A stretch of DNA of 64,000 bases from a virus. The position numbers and the translations under genes were made by a program. The notes below the pieces were generated by a model. That model did no database searches, had not been told where the DNA came from, and was given only the letters and a program-made list of their open reading frames with translations. Position 1 is the first letter of the stretch. Each line of letters begins with the position of its first letter. Below are positions 23,744 to 32,698 of this stretch, piece by piece. The stretch lies in the IMG/VR virus record IMGVR_UViG_3300021963_000115, positions 1 to 64,000 of that record. The stretch is one strand, 5' to 3'.

Positions 23744-23764
23744 GGGGCTTCGGCCCCTTTCTTT
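23744..23764 (+). terminator. Rho-independent terminator
   Basis: Same GGGGC-TTCG-GCCCC hairpin as after the capsid gene, followed by TTTCTTT. Confidence 0.88.
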
Positions 23765-23781
23765 GGATTTAAGGAGCTAAT

Positions 23782-26631
23782 ATGTCTGGTGGATGGACTG
23801 TCGTTGATTCAATATCAAATAAATCGCTGCCCGTAGGCGGCACAAACAACTCTGGCGCTGCATCGCCTTACATCACTCCCGCGCCCGGTGTAAGCGATCC
23901 TGTTGGCAAGATGCGCATGTCGCAAGGCCAAGCGCTGATTGACACCGACTTTGAATACGGCCCACAGCCAACCAAGTGGGAAACGCTGGCCTTGCAAAAC
24001 AACCGCAGCACGGCCTACTACATCCCGCAAGCAGCGTTGAATGTAAACTCCATTACCGGATTTGGCACATCTGGCTCACCGCTGTCAATTACTGGCACTT
24101 TTGTTGTCCCGGCCAACTCGTTAATTTACATCCAGAACTGTAACGATCAAGGTTCTAACGGCTGGGGTTTTACGGCCTCTGGCGGCACCAACTCAATGTC
24201 CGTCATCATGGGCCAGTCTGGCTCAACCAGTGGCCAAAAATTTAACACCGCTGGCACGTACGTGTACGTGGGGTATTTTTACACCGGCTCTGGCTTTGCT
24301 TTAAACAGCTCAACAGCTTTTACTACAAACGGGAGCGCTTCAGTTACGGTAAACACAGCATCTCCCCACGGGTTGTCAGTTGGCTCGTTACTTTATGTGG
24401 TTGGCACAACATCTACCGGCACATCTATTAACGGCCCACAAACAGTTTCAATTGTTGATAACACAAGTACATTTCGGTTTACCAACGTAAACGGCATTGT
24501 TGCTGCATCCGCAATTACCAACTCAATTGGCCAAACAAACCTGTACGCACGCTCAGCGGGCTATGTTGAAAGCCGCCCATACGATGGTGGCGTGGCGTTT
24601 TCTGCGGGTTCTATCGGTTCAAACCAGCAATTGATGCGACAGTCTCGTCGTTATTTCCGTTATCAGTCAGGTAAGGGTATTCAGTTCTCTACCGGATCGT
24701 CTTTGGCTCCAGCATTGTTTGTGACCTCAATTTCCAACAGTGGCGCAACAGTAACGGTTACAACCCGTTTTGCGCATAACCTTTCTACAAACGCAAGCGT
24801 AAAAGTCGAGAACTGTACCGTCGGATACTTTAACGGGGTTTTTCAAATTGCCTCCACGCCGTCAGCAACTACGTTTACATACACCATTCAAAACCCCGGT
24901 ATCAGCCAAACTGCTGTTGGTTTCCCAGTGCGTGTAAGCCCATTCCGGTGGTTCGGCGCGTCAAACCGTATTGGCATGTTTGACCAGCAAAACGGCATGT
25001 ACTTTGAGTTTGATGGAACTGTTTTGTCTGCCGTATTGCGAAGCAGCACAACTCAAATTAACGGTTCTGTGACAGTTACTAACGGGTCTAGCCTTGTTGT
25101 AGGGTCTGGCACTCAATTTTCCTCTCAACTGCAAGGGGGAGATTGGATTGTTATTCGCGGTCAGTCGTATCGCATATTGGGGATCAGTAGCGATACGCAG
25201 TTGTTTATTAGCCCAGAGTACCGTGGAACCACAATCTCTTCCCCATCATACGCACTCGTTTCGCGCACTGTAGATTTACGCATTCCGCAGTCTGTGTGGA
25301 ATTTGGACAGGCTTGATGGCACAGGTCCATCCGGGTACACCATTGACGTCACCCGTATGCAAATGTGGTTTATTGACTACTCGTGGTACGGCGCTGGTGT
25401 GATCCGCTGGGGTGTTCGTGCCACTGGCGGACAGATTGTTTACTGCCACCAGTTGGTAAACAACAACCGTCAATTTGAAGCGTTTATGCGTTCTGGTAAC
25501 TTGCCATCGCACTATGAGTCAAACGGCGTACTTGGCTATGCAAGTACCACCGACGTCAACGGGTTTTATATCGGCAACTTTGGAACCGCACTAACATCCG
25601 CCATTACCCGTGAGGCCACTGTAATTCCTGTCTCAAGCGCAAACACTTTCTTTTCTGCTCAAGGCGGAATTGGTCAGCTTGGCACGGGCGCTGGCATTGA
25701 GTATTTTAGCTATAGCGGGGTCACCGCTAGTACTGTAACGGGCGTGGTTCGTGGTATTTTGGGCACCACCGCTGATGCGTATGCAGCAGGGGCCGCATGT
25801 TTTAACAGCAGCATAGCGATTGGAAGTACGTATGGGTTTAACCCAACCGGAGGATCCATCAACATAATTGGGCCGGGGACTGGTAACTCCGTGATTTCAA
25901 ACGTCGCATATGTTGGCGTATCTGGAAACTTTTTGTACGGCATTACGTCTGGGAATTTTGTTGGACCTGGCGCAACGTCCCCATTTTTGGTTGAATACTC
26001 TACCCCCGATTCAACAGCTCCTTTGGCGCACTGGGGTTCGTCGGTCATCATGGATGGAGAATTCAACGACGACAAATCGCTGGTGTTCAACTACGGCACA
26101 ACAACTCCGGTGTCGATTGCCGCTGGCGTTACCGCTCCACTTTTGGCAATCCGGGTTGCTCCATCTGCGGACAACAACACCATAGGTTTGCTTGGCGTAA
26201 AAGAAACCATTAACCGTATGCAGTTGCAGTTAACTGACATGGCGGTGGTGGCTTCTGGCGCTGTGTTAGTGAACTTGATCTTGAATGGTGTGACAACCGG
26301 TTTTACGGGCACATTTGGTCCGGTTGCCATTGGTAACAACGTTACATCATCTTTAGCGCAGGTGGCGGTTAACACAAGCGGCACTGCTACCATTAGTGGC
26401 GGCGAATCTGTAACGGCTTTGTACGCTACTGGTGTGAACACAATTGATTTGGCTCAAGTTCGAGATTTGGGTAACTCAATTGGCGGCGGCGGTGTTAATA
26501 ACACAGTTCCAACTACTCAAGCTGGTGTCTATCCGGACGGTCCAGACATCTTGTACATTACAGCTACCAATACAACTGGTGGCGCTGTAACGGTGTTAGC
26601 TCGTATTAACTGGAAAGAAGCGCAGGCTTAA
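23782..26631 (+). CDS. Large beta-rich virion protein (putative)
   Basis: 949 residues with no cleavable signal or membrane segment. It contains repeated elements of the type SPHGLSVGSLLYVVG and RFAHNLSTNASVKVE (about 195 and 335), which occur in beta-sandwich modules of phage structural proteins, then a large central part (about 390-620) and a Gly/Thr-rich beta C-terminus. Head fibre or capsid-associated spike are both possible; position among head genes favours a head-attached protein. Confidence 0.6.
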   Translation: MSGGWTVVDSISNKSLPVGGTNNSGAASPYITPAPGVSDPVGKMRMSQGQALIDTDFEYGPQPTKWETLALQNNRSTAYYIPQAALNVNSITGFGTSGSPLSITGTFVVPANSLIYIQNCNDQGSNGWGFTASGGTNSMSVIMGQSGSTSGQKFNTAGTYVYVGYFYTGSGFALNSSTAFTTNGSASVTVNTASPHGLSVGSLLYVVGTTSTGTSINGPQTVSIVDNTSTFRFTNVNGIVAASAITNSIGQTNLYARSAGYVESRPYDGGVAFSAGSIGSNQQLMRQSRRYFRYQSGKGIQFSTGSSLAPALFVTSISNSGATVTVTTRFAHNLSTNASVKVENCTVGYFNGVFQIASTPSATTFTYTIQNPGISQTAVGFPVRVSPFRWFGASNRIGMFDQQNGMYFEFDGTVLSAVLRSSTTQINGSVTVTNGSSLVVGSGTQFSSQLQGGDWIVIRGQSYRILGISSDTQLFISPEYRGTTISSPSYALVSRTVDLRIPQSVWNLDRLDGTGPSGYTIDVTRMQMWFIDYSWYGAGVIRWGVRATGGQIVYCHQLVNNNRQFEAFMRSGNLPSHYESNGVLGYASTTDVNGFYIGNFGTALTSAITREATVIPVSSANTFFSAQGGIGQLGTGAGIEYFSYSGVTASTVTGVVRGILGTTADAYAAGAACFNSSIAIGSTYGFNPTGGSINIIGPGTGNSVISNVAYVGVSGNFLYGITSGNFVGPGATSPFLVEYSTPDSTAPLAHWGSSVIMDGEFNDDKSLVFNYGTTTPVSIAAGVTAPLLAIRVAPSADNNTIGLLGVKETINRMQLQLTDMAVVASGAVLVNLILNGVTTGFTGTFGPVAIGNNVTSSLAQVAVNTSGTATISGGESVTALYATGVNTIDLAQVRDLGNSIGGGGVNNTVPTTQAGVYPDGPDILYITATNTTGGAVTVLARINWKEAQA

Positions 26632-26632
26632 G

Positions 26633-26878
26633 ATGGCTAAGAGTCCAGCATGGCAGAGGAAAGAAGGGAAGAACCCCAAAGGCGGCTTGAACGCCAAGGG
26701 GCGAGCCTCCGCGAAAAAGCAAGGCATGAACTTGAAACCGCCCCAGCCAGAAGGCGGCTCCCGGCGCGACTCTTTTTGTGCGAGGATGGAAGGGATGAAG
26801 AAGAAACTCACGTCCCCAAAGACCGCCAAAGACCCAGACTCACGCATAAACAAATCACTTAGAGCATGGAAGTGCTAA
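26633..26878 (+). CDS. Small basic protein (DUF6321-like)
   Basis: 81 residues: PAWQRKEGKNPKGGLNAKGR at the start, then RRDSFCARMEGMKKKLTS and DPDSRINKSLRAWKC. This tripartite pattern is the widely distributed phage family that I believe is catalogued as DUF6321. Function unknown; the strong positive charge suggests contact with packaged DNA or capsid interior. Confidence 0.75.
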   Translation: MAKSPAWQRKEGKNPKGGLNAKGRASAKKQGMNLKPPQPEGGSRRDSFCARMEGMKKKLTSPKTAKDPDSRINKSLRAWKC

Positions 26879-26879
26879 C

Positions 26880-27068
26880 ATGAGCGAAATTGAATTAAAC
26901 GAAAGAGAAAAAGCCATCGCTAAAGAAGCGGCCAGAATCGCTATTGAAGAGATGTCAAATGAGTTCTACAAAAAAGTTGGTAAGACTGTTGTAGAGAAAC
27001 TACTGATTTGGACTGGCATTTTAGTCGTGGGTTTTGTGTTTGGTAAGGGCTGGATCATTAAGGTTTAA
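26880..27068 (+). CDS. Small membrane protein
   Basis: 62 residues: charged helical N-terminal 40, then one hydrophobic span (LLIWTGILVVGFVFGKGW). Located among head genes; role unknown. Confidence 0.68.
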   Translation: MSEIELNEREKAIAKEAARIAIEEMSNEFYKKVGKTVVEKLLIWTGILVVGFVFGKGWIIKV

Positions 27069-27069
27069 T

Positions 27070-27477
27070 ATGCCAAGTACAAGCAAAAAACAACACAATT
27101 TCATGGAAGCGGTGGCCCACAACCCAGCGTTTGCCAAGAAAGCAGGCGTCCCACAGTCCGTGGGCAAAGACTTTTCAGCGGCTGATAAAGGTCGTAAATT
27201 TGCAAAAGGTGGTGATACTATGGCTTCTAAGATGAACCCCGGTTTTATGGCAATGATGGCCAAGAAAAAAGGCGCAACCAAAATGGCCGATGGCGGTATG
27301 AAACACGAAGACGTTAAAAAAGACAAAGGCATGATGCAAAAAGCCGTGAACAAACACGAAGGCCGTTTGCACAAAGGTCAGCCTATGACCAAGCTAGCTA
27401 AAGGTGGCGGCATCGAGACCAAAGGTAAAACCAAAGGCACCATGGTCAAAATGAACATGGGCGGTAAAGCCTGCTAA
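27070..27477 (+). CDS. Basic Gly-rich virion-associated protein (putative)
   Basis: 135 residues from the ATG at 27070. Starts MPSTSKKQHNFMEAVAHNPA and VPQSVGKDFSAADKGRKF, a motif recurrent in aquatic phage proteins, then Lys/Met/Gly-rich sequence with several GG motifs (FAKGGD, MADGG, LAKGGG) and a KGKTKGTMV end. Related end motifs occur in the following genes. Confidence 0.7.
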   Translation: MPSTSKKQHNFMEAVAHNPAFAKKAGVPQSVGKDFSAADKGRKFAKGGDTMASKMNPGFMAMMAKKKGATKMADGGMKHEDVKKDKGMMQKAVNKHEGRLHKGQPMTKLAKGGGIETKGKTKGTMVKMNMGGKAC

Positions 27478-27487
27478 AGGAACAATC

Positions 27488-28585
27488 ATGGCACGTAAAG
27501 GCAGGGGTAGTGATTTAGCAGGACTCGCAGCGCTTGGCGCTCTTGGTTACATGCTGTCTAAAGGTAGCAAAGCGGCTCCTACTGGCGGTAGTGGTGGAGA
27601 AAAAATGCCTACACCCGCAGTAGAAGCACCTTTAATTACTGATGATATGCGTAGACGCGCCAAAGAAGAAGGCGAAAAAATTTCTGAAGGTGAACGTATA
27701 TCTAGTATGAGCGCTAGTAAACCCGCAGATAAACCCGCTACAGCAAAGCCAGCAGAAACAGCTAAGCCAGCATCTACAGCTAAACCTTCAGCTGAAACAG
27801 GCTACTTAAAGAATCCCGGTGCAGTAAGTCCTTCTGTAGGCAATCAACGTGGTCCTACCGCTGAAGAACTTGCAGCATATAACGCTAGCCGTAGAAAAAA
27901 CCCCGGCACTGGTAACCAGCGCGGCCCTACTGCTGAAGAACTTGAAGCTTATGCCGCTAGTCGTAGGCGCCCAACAGCTGTAAATACTGGCTCAGTAAGA
28001 GACATTCCAACTGGCGGTCCCGCTGGTTGGCAAGGTGGCCAAGGCGAGAAGATTGATAGCACAGAACTAGGCCGTCAATTTGGCAACACATTAGCAGCTG
28101 CTGGTCCCGGTAAGTTATCTGGTGTTAGCAAAATTGGCTACGAAATGCGTAATGCCGATGCAATTCGTAAAGCGGCTTTGGCTGGTGAAGTCCCCTCACG
28201 TGGACGCGAGGCCGTTACCAATCCAATGATGTGGATGGGCGGTCCTAAAAATGTAGGAAAATTTGCCGAAGACGTACCTTCTGCTGGACGCGAGGCCGTA
28301 ACTAATCCTATGGCTTGGATGGCTGGCCCCAAAGGAATGGCTCAAATGAATGAAGCCGCCCCTAGCATGACTACTAGGGCCAAAGAAGCTGCTGAAGCCG
28401 CCGCCGCTCGATTTAGAAAGAAACCTCTGTCTGAGGCCGATACAACTGGTGGCGCAGGTAGATACGGCTACAAAAAAGGTGGCGCTGTTAAAAAGAAAAT
28501 GGCGTCGGGTGGTATGACTGGTAGCGCTTCCAAACGCGCTGATGGCATTGCCTCCAAAGGAAAAACTCGCGGTAAGATTTGTTAA
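27488..28585 (+). CDS. Repeat-containing protein with RADG...KGKTRGK C-terminal motif
   Basis: 365 residues, low complexity. Internal duplications: NQRGPTAEELAAYNASRR and NQRGPTAEELEAYAASRR (about 118-160), and GREAVTNPMMWMGGPK and GREAVTNPMAWMAGPK (about 238-280). Ala/Lys/Pro-rich linkers. The C-terminus is KKMASGG then KRADGIASKGKTRGKIC, shared with the next gene. Probably a virion-internal or assembly protein; function not known. Confidence 0.7.
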   Translation: MARKGRGSDLAGLAALGALGYMLSKGSKAAPTGGSGGEKMPTPAVEAPLITDDMRRRAKEEGEKISEGERISSMSASKPADKPATAKPAETAKPASTAKPSAETGYLKNPGAVSPSVGNQRGPTAEELAAYNASRRKNPGTGNQRGPTAEELEAYAASRRRPTAVNTGSVRDIPTGGPAGWQGGQGEKIDSTELGRQFGNTLAAAGPGKLSGVSKIGYEMRNADAIRKAALAGEVPSRGREAVTNPMMWMGGPKNVGKFAEDVPSAGREAVTNPMAWMAGPKGMAQMNEAAPSMTTRAKEAAEAAAARFRKKPLSEADTTGGAGRYGYKKGGAVKKKMASGGMTGSASKRADGIASKGKTRGKIC

Positions 28586-28594
28586 GGAAATAAT

Positions 28595-28852
28595 ATGCCA
28601 ATGACACCCGAAGCAGCTAAAAAATACAAGCCCCGTCGTACGCCTGAGTCTTTAGACGAGGTCATCTATCCTGAAACTCGTGCAAAAATGCAAGAGGCCA
28701 AGGCAGATGTTGCCGACGTTAAAGCTTCAGCCGAAGCCGGTGCGCAGTACGACAAAATTGTAGGTAAAGCCGGGGGCGGTTCTGTAGGTTCTGCCTCCAC
28801 CCGTGCTGACGGCTGCTGCACCAAGGGCAAGACCCGCGGTAAGATGGTGTAA
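28595..28852 (+). CDS. Small protein with RADG...KGKTRGK C-terminal motif
   Basis: 85 residues; helical middle, then AGGGSVGSASTRADGCCTKG and KTRGKMV. The same C-terminal tag as the preceding protein on an otherwise unrelated body. AAGGAAATAAT ribosome site. Confidence 0.7.
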   Translation: MPMTPEAAKKYKPRRTPESLDEVIYPETRAKMQEAKADVADVKASAEAGAQYDKIVGKAGGGSVGSASTRADGCCTKGKTRGKMV

Positions 28853-28854
28853 CC

Positions 28855-29130
28855 ATGATGGCCAGCCGTGGAATGGGGGCAGTTGCCCCCTCTAAAATGC
28901 CAAAGGGTAAGAAGACTGCCCGTCGGGATGACACGGACTTCACACAATACGCCGCTGGTGGTAAAGTAAATGCGGCTGGCAATTACACAAAACCCAGTCT
29001 TCGTAAGAGGATTGTGTCCCAAGTAAAAGCAGCGGCTACGCAAGGTACAGGTGCAGGGCAATGGTCAGCACGTAAGGCTCAACTTGTTGCTAAGAAGTAC
29101 AAGGAAGCTGGGGGTTCTTATCGTGACTAA
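28855..29130 (+). CDS. Small basic conserved-type phage protein
   Basis: 91 residues: MAS..KMPKGKKTARRDD, then YAAGGKVNAAGNYTKPSLRK and GAGQWSARKAQLVAKKYKEA. The last segment recurs in phage proteins of unknown function. Highly basic; DNA or capsid contact is inferred only from charge. Confidence 0.72.
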   Translation: MMASRGMGAVAPSKMPKGKKTARRDDTDFTQYAAGGKVNAAGNYTKPSLRKRIVSQVKAAATQGTGAGQWSARKAQLVAKKYKEAGGSYRD

Positions 29131-29560
29131 GATTTGCTTGAAATGTAATTCTGAGAAACCGTTAGAAGACTTTTACAAGTTTTTTGACAAGTGGTCAGAC
29201 AAGCACTATTCAAGCGCCCGTTGCAAACCTTGCCATCAAGAATACAAACGTGAAAGCCCAACTACCCCACGCAATCGCAAGGCGGAAAAATTACAGTTGC
29301 GGTACGGGTTAACTTACGAGCAGTGGGAACAAATGCGATTAAATGAAGGGCATGCTTGTATGATATGCGGCATAACCGAAGATGAGATTGACAAAAAACT
29401 TGATGTGGATCATTGCCATACAAGTGGGAAAGTTCGTGGTATTTTGTGTAATCCATGCAACAATATGATTGGGCATGCTAAAGACAACATTGAAGCATTG
29501 CGTGCGGCTGCGGATTATCTTGAACAAAATGCAAATGGGTACAAAGGTTTTGAAGCATGA
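29123..29560 (+). CDS. Recombination endonuclease VII-like HNH nuclease
   Basis: 145 residues from a GTG that overlaps the upstream stop. It contains zinc-binding pairs CLKC and CKPC near the N-terminus and the core HACMICG...LDVDHCHTSGKVRGILCNPC-N, the hallmark of T4 gp49-type endonuclease VII (ββα-metal fold; DVDHCH is the active-site segment). Such enzymes resolve branched DNA before packaging or act as free-standing homing HNHs. The location within head genes allows either. Confidence 0.85.
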   Translation: MTKICLKCNSEKPLEDFYKFFDKWSDKHYSSARCKPCHQEYKRESPTTPRNRKAEKLQLRYGLTYEQWEQMRLNEGHACMICGITEDEIDKKLDVDHCHTSGKVRGILCNPCNNMIGHAKDNIEALRAAADYLEQNANGYKGFEA

Positions 29561-29790
29561 AAGCGCCGCAACAATCCCTTAAAGATTGGGGCGACCAGAA
29601 ATGGAGAACCAAAAGTGGCAAACGCTCTTCTGACACGGGTGAAAGATACCTTCCTAGTGCTGCGATTAAAAGTCTCAGCCCTGCTGAGTACGCTGCGACA
29701 ACGCGTGCAAAACGTGCTGGCAAAAAAGCCGGACAACAATTCGTAAACCAACCAAAAACCATCGCTAAAAAAACAGCGCAGTTTAGGTAA
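29557..29790 (+). CDS. Small basic conserved-type protein
   Basis: 77 residues: QQSLKDWGDQKWRTKSGKRS, GERYLPSAAIKSLSPAEYAA and a Lys/Arg/Gln-rich tail. The pattern is common in phage genomes and has no assigned function that I can state. ATGA overlap with the nuclease. Confidence 0.72.
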   Translation: MKAPQQSLKDWGDQKWRTKSGKRSSDTGERYLPSAAIKSLSPAEYAATTRAKRAGKKAGQQFVNQPKTIAKKTAQFR

Positions 29791-29809
29791 CACTGTGTAA
29801 GGAACTAAG

Positions 29810-30028
29810 ATGAACCTCAATATTATTTTAATGTGCGCTCAAATGGCGGCACGCCAACAAGCTGCTGCGTTGGGCTGTGTAGACGCTGACGTCCAAGCCC
29901 TGATTGATGAAGTGGAGTCTTTGTTGGCCCCAGATCCAGTGGTTGAAGAAGCCCCAGTGGTTGAAGAAGCCCCAGTGGTTGAAGAAGCCCCAGTGGTTGA
30001 AGAAGCCCCCACCCCTACAGACGAGTAA
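29810..30028 (+). CDS. Small protein with PVVEEA tandem repeats
   Basis: 72 residues: a helical N-terminal 40 residues, then four copies of PVVEEA and a short acidic tail. The copies are identical at the DNA level, so the number may vary between relatives. Confidence 0.65.
   Translation: MNLNIILMCAQMAARQQAAALGCVDADVQALIDEVESLLAPDPVVEEAPVVEEAPVVEEAPVVEEAPTPTDE
29936..30007 (+). repeat. 18-bp tandem repeat, 4 copies
   Basis: CCAGTGGTTGAAGAAGCC repeated four times without mismatch inside the gene at 29810. Confidence 0.9.
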
Positions 30029-30031
30029 TTT

Positions 30032-30730
30032 ATGGCCACCTCCGGAATCGCATCGTTCAACATGGACCTCACGGAAATTGTGGAGGAAGCATTTGAGCGT
30101 GCTGGTTCGGAGTTGCGTACTGGTTATGACTTAAAGACAGCAAGGCGGTCTTTAAACCTGATGTTTGCTGAATGGGCAAACAAAGGGTTGAACATGTTTA
30201 CGTATGAACAGGGCAGCATTACGCTAGTGCCCGGTACGGCTACATACAATTTACCAGCAGATACAGTAGATTTGCTAGAGCATGTTATTCGCACAGGCGC
30301 TGGTAATACCGCTACGCAAGCAGATTTGACTATTACACGTATTAGTGTTTCTACTTACGCCACAATCCCAAACAAGCTGCAACAGGCTCGACCTATTCAA
30401 GTTTGGATACAACGTCTAGTGGATAACCCTAGTATTACTGTTTGGCCTGTTCCTGATGACTCACAAACGTATACGTTTGTGTACTGGCGTTTACGCCGTA
30501 TCCAAGATGCTGGAACAGGTGTCAACACAATGGATTTACCATTCCGTTTCCTTCCTTGTATGGTTGCGGGCCTTGCATATCATTTGGCATTAAAAGTACC
30601 AACAGGCGCAGAACGTTTGCCTATTTTGAAACAGCAGTACGATGAAGCATGGGATTTAGCTTCTAGCGAAGATCGTGAAAAAGCGGCAGTTCGCTTCGTA
30701 CCTCGTCAGCAGTATATTGGGGGCACCTGA
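30032..30730 (+). CDS. Head-tail adaptor, P22 gp4-like (putative)
   Basis: 232 residues. Helical N-terminus with VEEAFERAGSE and RRSLNLMFAEWANKGLNMFT (about 40-60), a beta middle (YNLPADTVDLLEH), and a C-terminal helix. This is the layout of the P22 tail accessory factor gp4 that docks below the portal ring. Size and position (after head genes, before tail genes) agree. Confidence 0.7.
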   Translation: MATSGIASFNMDLTEIVEEAFERAGSELRTGYDLKTARRSLNLMFAEWANKGLNMFTYEQGSITLVPGTATYNLPADTVDLLEHVIRTGAGNTATQADLTITRISVSTYATIPNKLQQARPIQVWIQRLVDNPSITVWPVPDDSQTYTFVYWRLRRIQDAGTGVNTMDLPFRFLPCMVAGLAYHLALKVPTGAERLPILKQQYDEAWDLASSEDREKAAVRFVPRQQYIGGT

Positions 30731-31113
30731 TGGGTAATCGGTTTGCTTCTGGCAAAATTGCAATTGCAGAGTGCGACCGCTGCGGGGAACGCTTTAAACT
30801 AAAACTGCTAAAACGTGAGATTATCAAAACCAAGAACTACGACCTCTTGGTATGCCCTGAGTGTTGGGACCCAGATCAACCTCAGTTGCAATTAGGTATG
30901 TACCCAGTGGATGATCCGCAGGGTCTAAGGAACCCACGTCCTGACAGAAGTTATGTGACGTCTGGTTTGAATGCAAACGGAAACCCTTCTGGAGGTTCAC
31001 GGGACATTCAATGGGGTTGGGGGCCGGTTGGCGGCGCTAGCAGTTTTGATACAGTTTTAACACCAAACTACTTGGTTTCTCGCGCAAGTGTTGGTACAGT
31101 CACAATATCTTAA
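30730..31113 (+). CDS. Zinc-ribbon structural protein (putative)
   Basis: 127 residues. AECDRCGERF (CxxC near residue 14) and VCPECWDP (CxxC near 45) make a zinc ribbon, followed by a Gly/Ser/Asn-rich extended tail. Lies between the two adaptor-like genes; such ribbons may brace head-tail joining proteins. It overlaps the upstream stop by one base. Confidence 0.65.
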   Translation: MGNRFASGKIAIAECDRCGERFKLKLLKREIIKTKNYDLLVCPECWDPDQPQLQLGMYPVDDPQGLRNPRPDRSYVTSGLNANGNPSGGSRDIQWGWGPVGGASSFDTVLTPNYLVSRASVGTVTIS

Positions 31114-31124
31114 GGAGTTATTTC

Positions 31125-31307
31125 ATGGCATACACAAAAGCAGCAGACGGCGTCGCCAGAAAAGGTAAAACTAACGCCCAAATTATGGCCAATGATGGGC
31201 CCACCGCGGCTAATCCTCGCGGTGGTAAAAGCAAAAAGGGCGGCCCAACTGGCCAACAAATGCGTGCCGTAGGCCGTAACATGGCTCGTGCTAATAACCA
31301 AAAGTGA
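31125..31307 (+). CDS. Very basic small protein with ADG...KGKT motif
   Basis: 60 residues: TKAADGVARKGKTNAQIMAN at the front, then KSKKGGPTGQQMRAVGRNMA. The front half is a variant of the tag found at the C-termini of the 27488 and 28595 products. Function unknown. Confidence 0.68.
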   Translation: MAYTKAADGVARKGKTNAQIMANDGPTAANPRGGKSKKGGPTGQQMRAVGRNMARANNQK

Positions 31308-31315
31308 GGTTATTC

Positions 31316-31582
31316 ATGGCCAAATACAGCCGAAAATTAATGGGTAAAGAAGTTGGCAGTGCCGACGTTTATGCGGAGCCTCATACTATGACTGGTAAAA
31401 AAGTAGCAATTCAATCTAATCCCGGCAAGCCTTCTGATATTTCAGAAACTAGCTCAATGCGCATGAGTGTTGGTAATTACAACAACCCTAAAAACGCTCC
31501 AACCACTAAGACCAGCGGTATCAAGATTCGTGGCACAGGCGCGGCTACCAAAGGCACGATGGCTCGTGGCCCAATGGCTTGA
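31316..31582 (+). CDS. Small basic protein
   Basis: 88 residues from the ATG at 31316 (a GTG at 31304 overlaps the upstream gene and is less likely). Lys/Ser/Gly-rich, ends KIRGTGAATKGTMARGPMA, again related to the KGKT tag. Function unknown. Confidence 0.65.
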   Translation: MAKYSRKLMGKEVGSADVYAEPHTMTGKKVAIQSNPGKPSDISETSSMRMSVGNYNNPKNAPTTKTSGIKIRGTGAATKGTMARGPMA

Positions 31583-31592
31583 GGATTAACTC

Positions 31593-32270
31593 ATGGCGAT
31601 GACTTATGCACAGCTTGTAACGCAAGTATCTGATTATTGTGAGAACACGTTTCCCACAGTTAATATAGACACGTTCATTCGACAGGCTGAACAGCGCATC
31701 TATAACACGGTGCAGCTGGCTAATCTTCGCAAAAATGTTACTGGCACTATCACCGCGACAAACAAATATTTATCAGCTCCAGATGATTTTTTATCGGTTT
31801 ACTCAATTGCGGCTTATCCAGTTGCGGGCGGTGATTACATATATTTGTTGAATAAAGATGTAAACTTTATTCGTGAAGCGTATCCAAACCCATCATCTAC
31901 AGGAACACCAAAATACTACGCAATCTTTGGTCCAACCACTACCGCGCTTGGCGCTGTTACCAATGAGTTGTCTTTTATTGTTGGTCCAACACCTTCAATT
32001 GCATATTCTGTAGAGCTGCACTATTACTATTATCCTGAGTCTATTGTGACTGCTGGCCAAACATGGTTAGGTGATAATTTTGACTCTGCATTGTTATACG
32101 GTTCTTTGTGTGAAGCAGCAGTGTTTATGAAAAGCGGGCCTGACGACGCAATGTACACAACATACCAAGCGCGTTATAACGAGGCTATGGGCATGCTTAA
32201 AAACTTGGGTGATGGCAAACAGCGCGGTGATGCGTACCGAAATGGCCAAACTAGGGTTCCCGCACAATGA
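31593..32270 (+). CDS. Adaptor-type structural protein (SU10-adaptor-like, putative)
   Basis: 225 residues: helical start with MTYAQLVTQVSDYCENTFPT and FIRQAEQRIYN, a beta domain (about 50-140), then helical C-terminus. This pattern resembles adaptor proteins that follow the portal in SU10-like podoviruses. With the gp4-like gene it suggests a two-ring connector. Assignment by resemblance only. Confidence 0.62.
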   Translation: MAMTYAQLVTQVSDYCENTFPTVNIDTFIRQAEQRIYNTVQLANLRKNVTGTITATNKYLSAPDDFLSVYSIAAYPVAGGDYIYLLNKDVNFIREAYPNPSSTGTPKYYAIFGPTTTALGAVTNELSFIVGPTPSIAYSVELHYYYYPESIVTAGQTWLGDNFDSALLYGSLCEAAVFMKSGPDDAMYTTYQARYNEAMGMLKNLGDGKQRGDAYRNGQTRVPAQ

Positions 32271-32689
32271 GCATCGTTCAGACACAAACGACCAGCTTCA
32301 AAGCGGAGCTGTATCAGGGCGTTCACGATCTGACAACAGATGTAATAAAGATCGCTCTGTACACGGCAAATGCAGATTTAAACGCGAGTACCACCGTGTA
32401 TTCAACTTCAAACGAGATAGCCGCTACGGGCACGTATGTAGCTGGCGGAGCACAACTTACGCCGATTACGGTATCGTCATCAACATCTGATGCAACAGCG
32501 TATGTGGGCTTCCCAAACATATCTTGGACTGGTAATATCACAGCACGATGTGCTTTAATTTACAATGCGAGTAAGGGCAATAAAGCCGTTGCCGTGTTGG
32601 ACTTTGGATCAGACAAAACGTCTTCTAATTTCACAATCACAATGCCAGCGAATACGTCAACAACCGCGTTGCTTCGCTCTTCATACTAA
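32267..32689 (+). CDS. Beta-rich virion protein
   Basis: 140 residues. Begins MSIVQTQTTSFKAELYQGVH, then DVIKIALYTANADLNASTTV, a sequence style typical of small tail or fibre-associated phage proteins. No enzymatic motif. ATGA overlap with the previous gene. Confidence 0.62.
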   Translation: MSIVQTQTTSFKAELYQGVHDLTTDVIKIALYTANADLNASTTVYSTSNEIAATGTYVAGGAQLTPITVSSSTSDATAYVGFPNISWTGNITARCALIYNASKGNKAVAVLDFGSDKTSSNFTITMPANTSTTALLRSSY

Positions 32690-32698
32690 GGGGTAATT

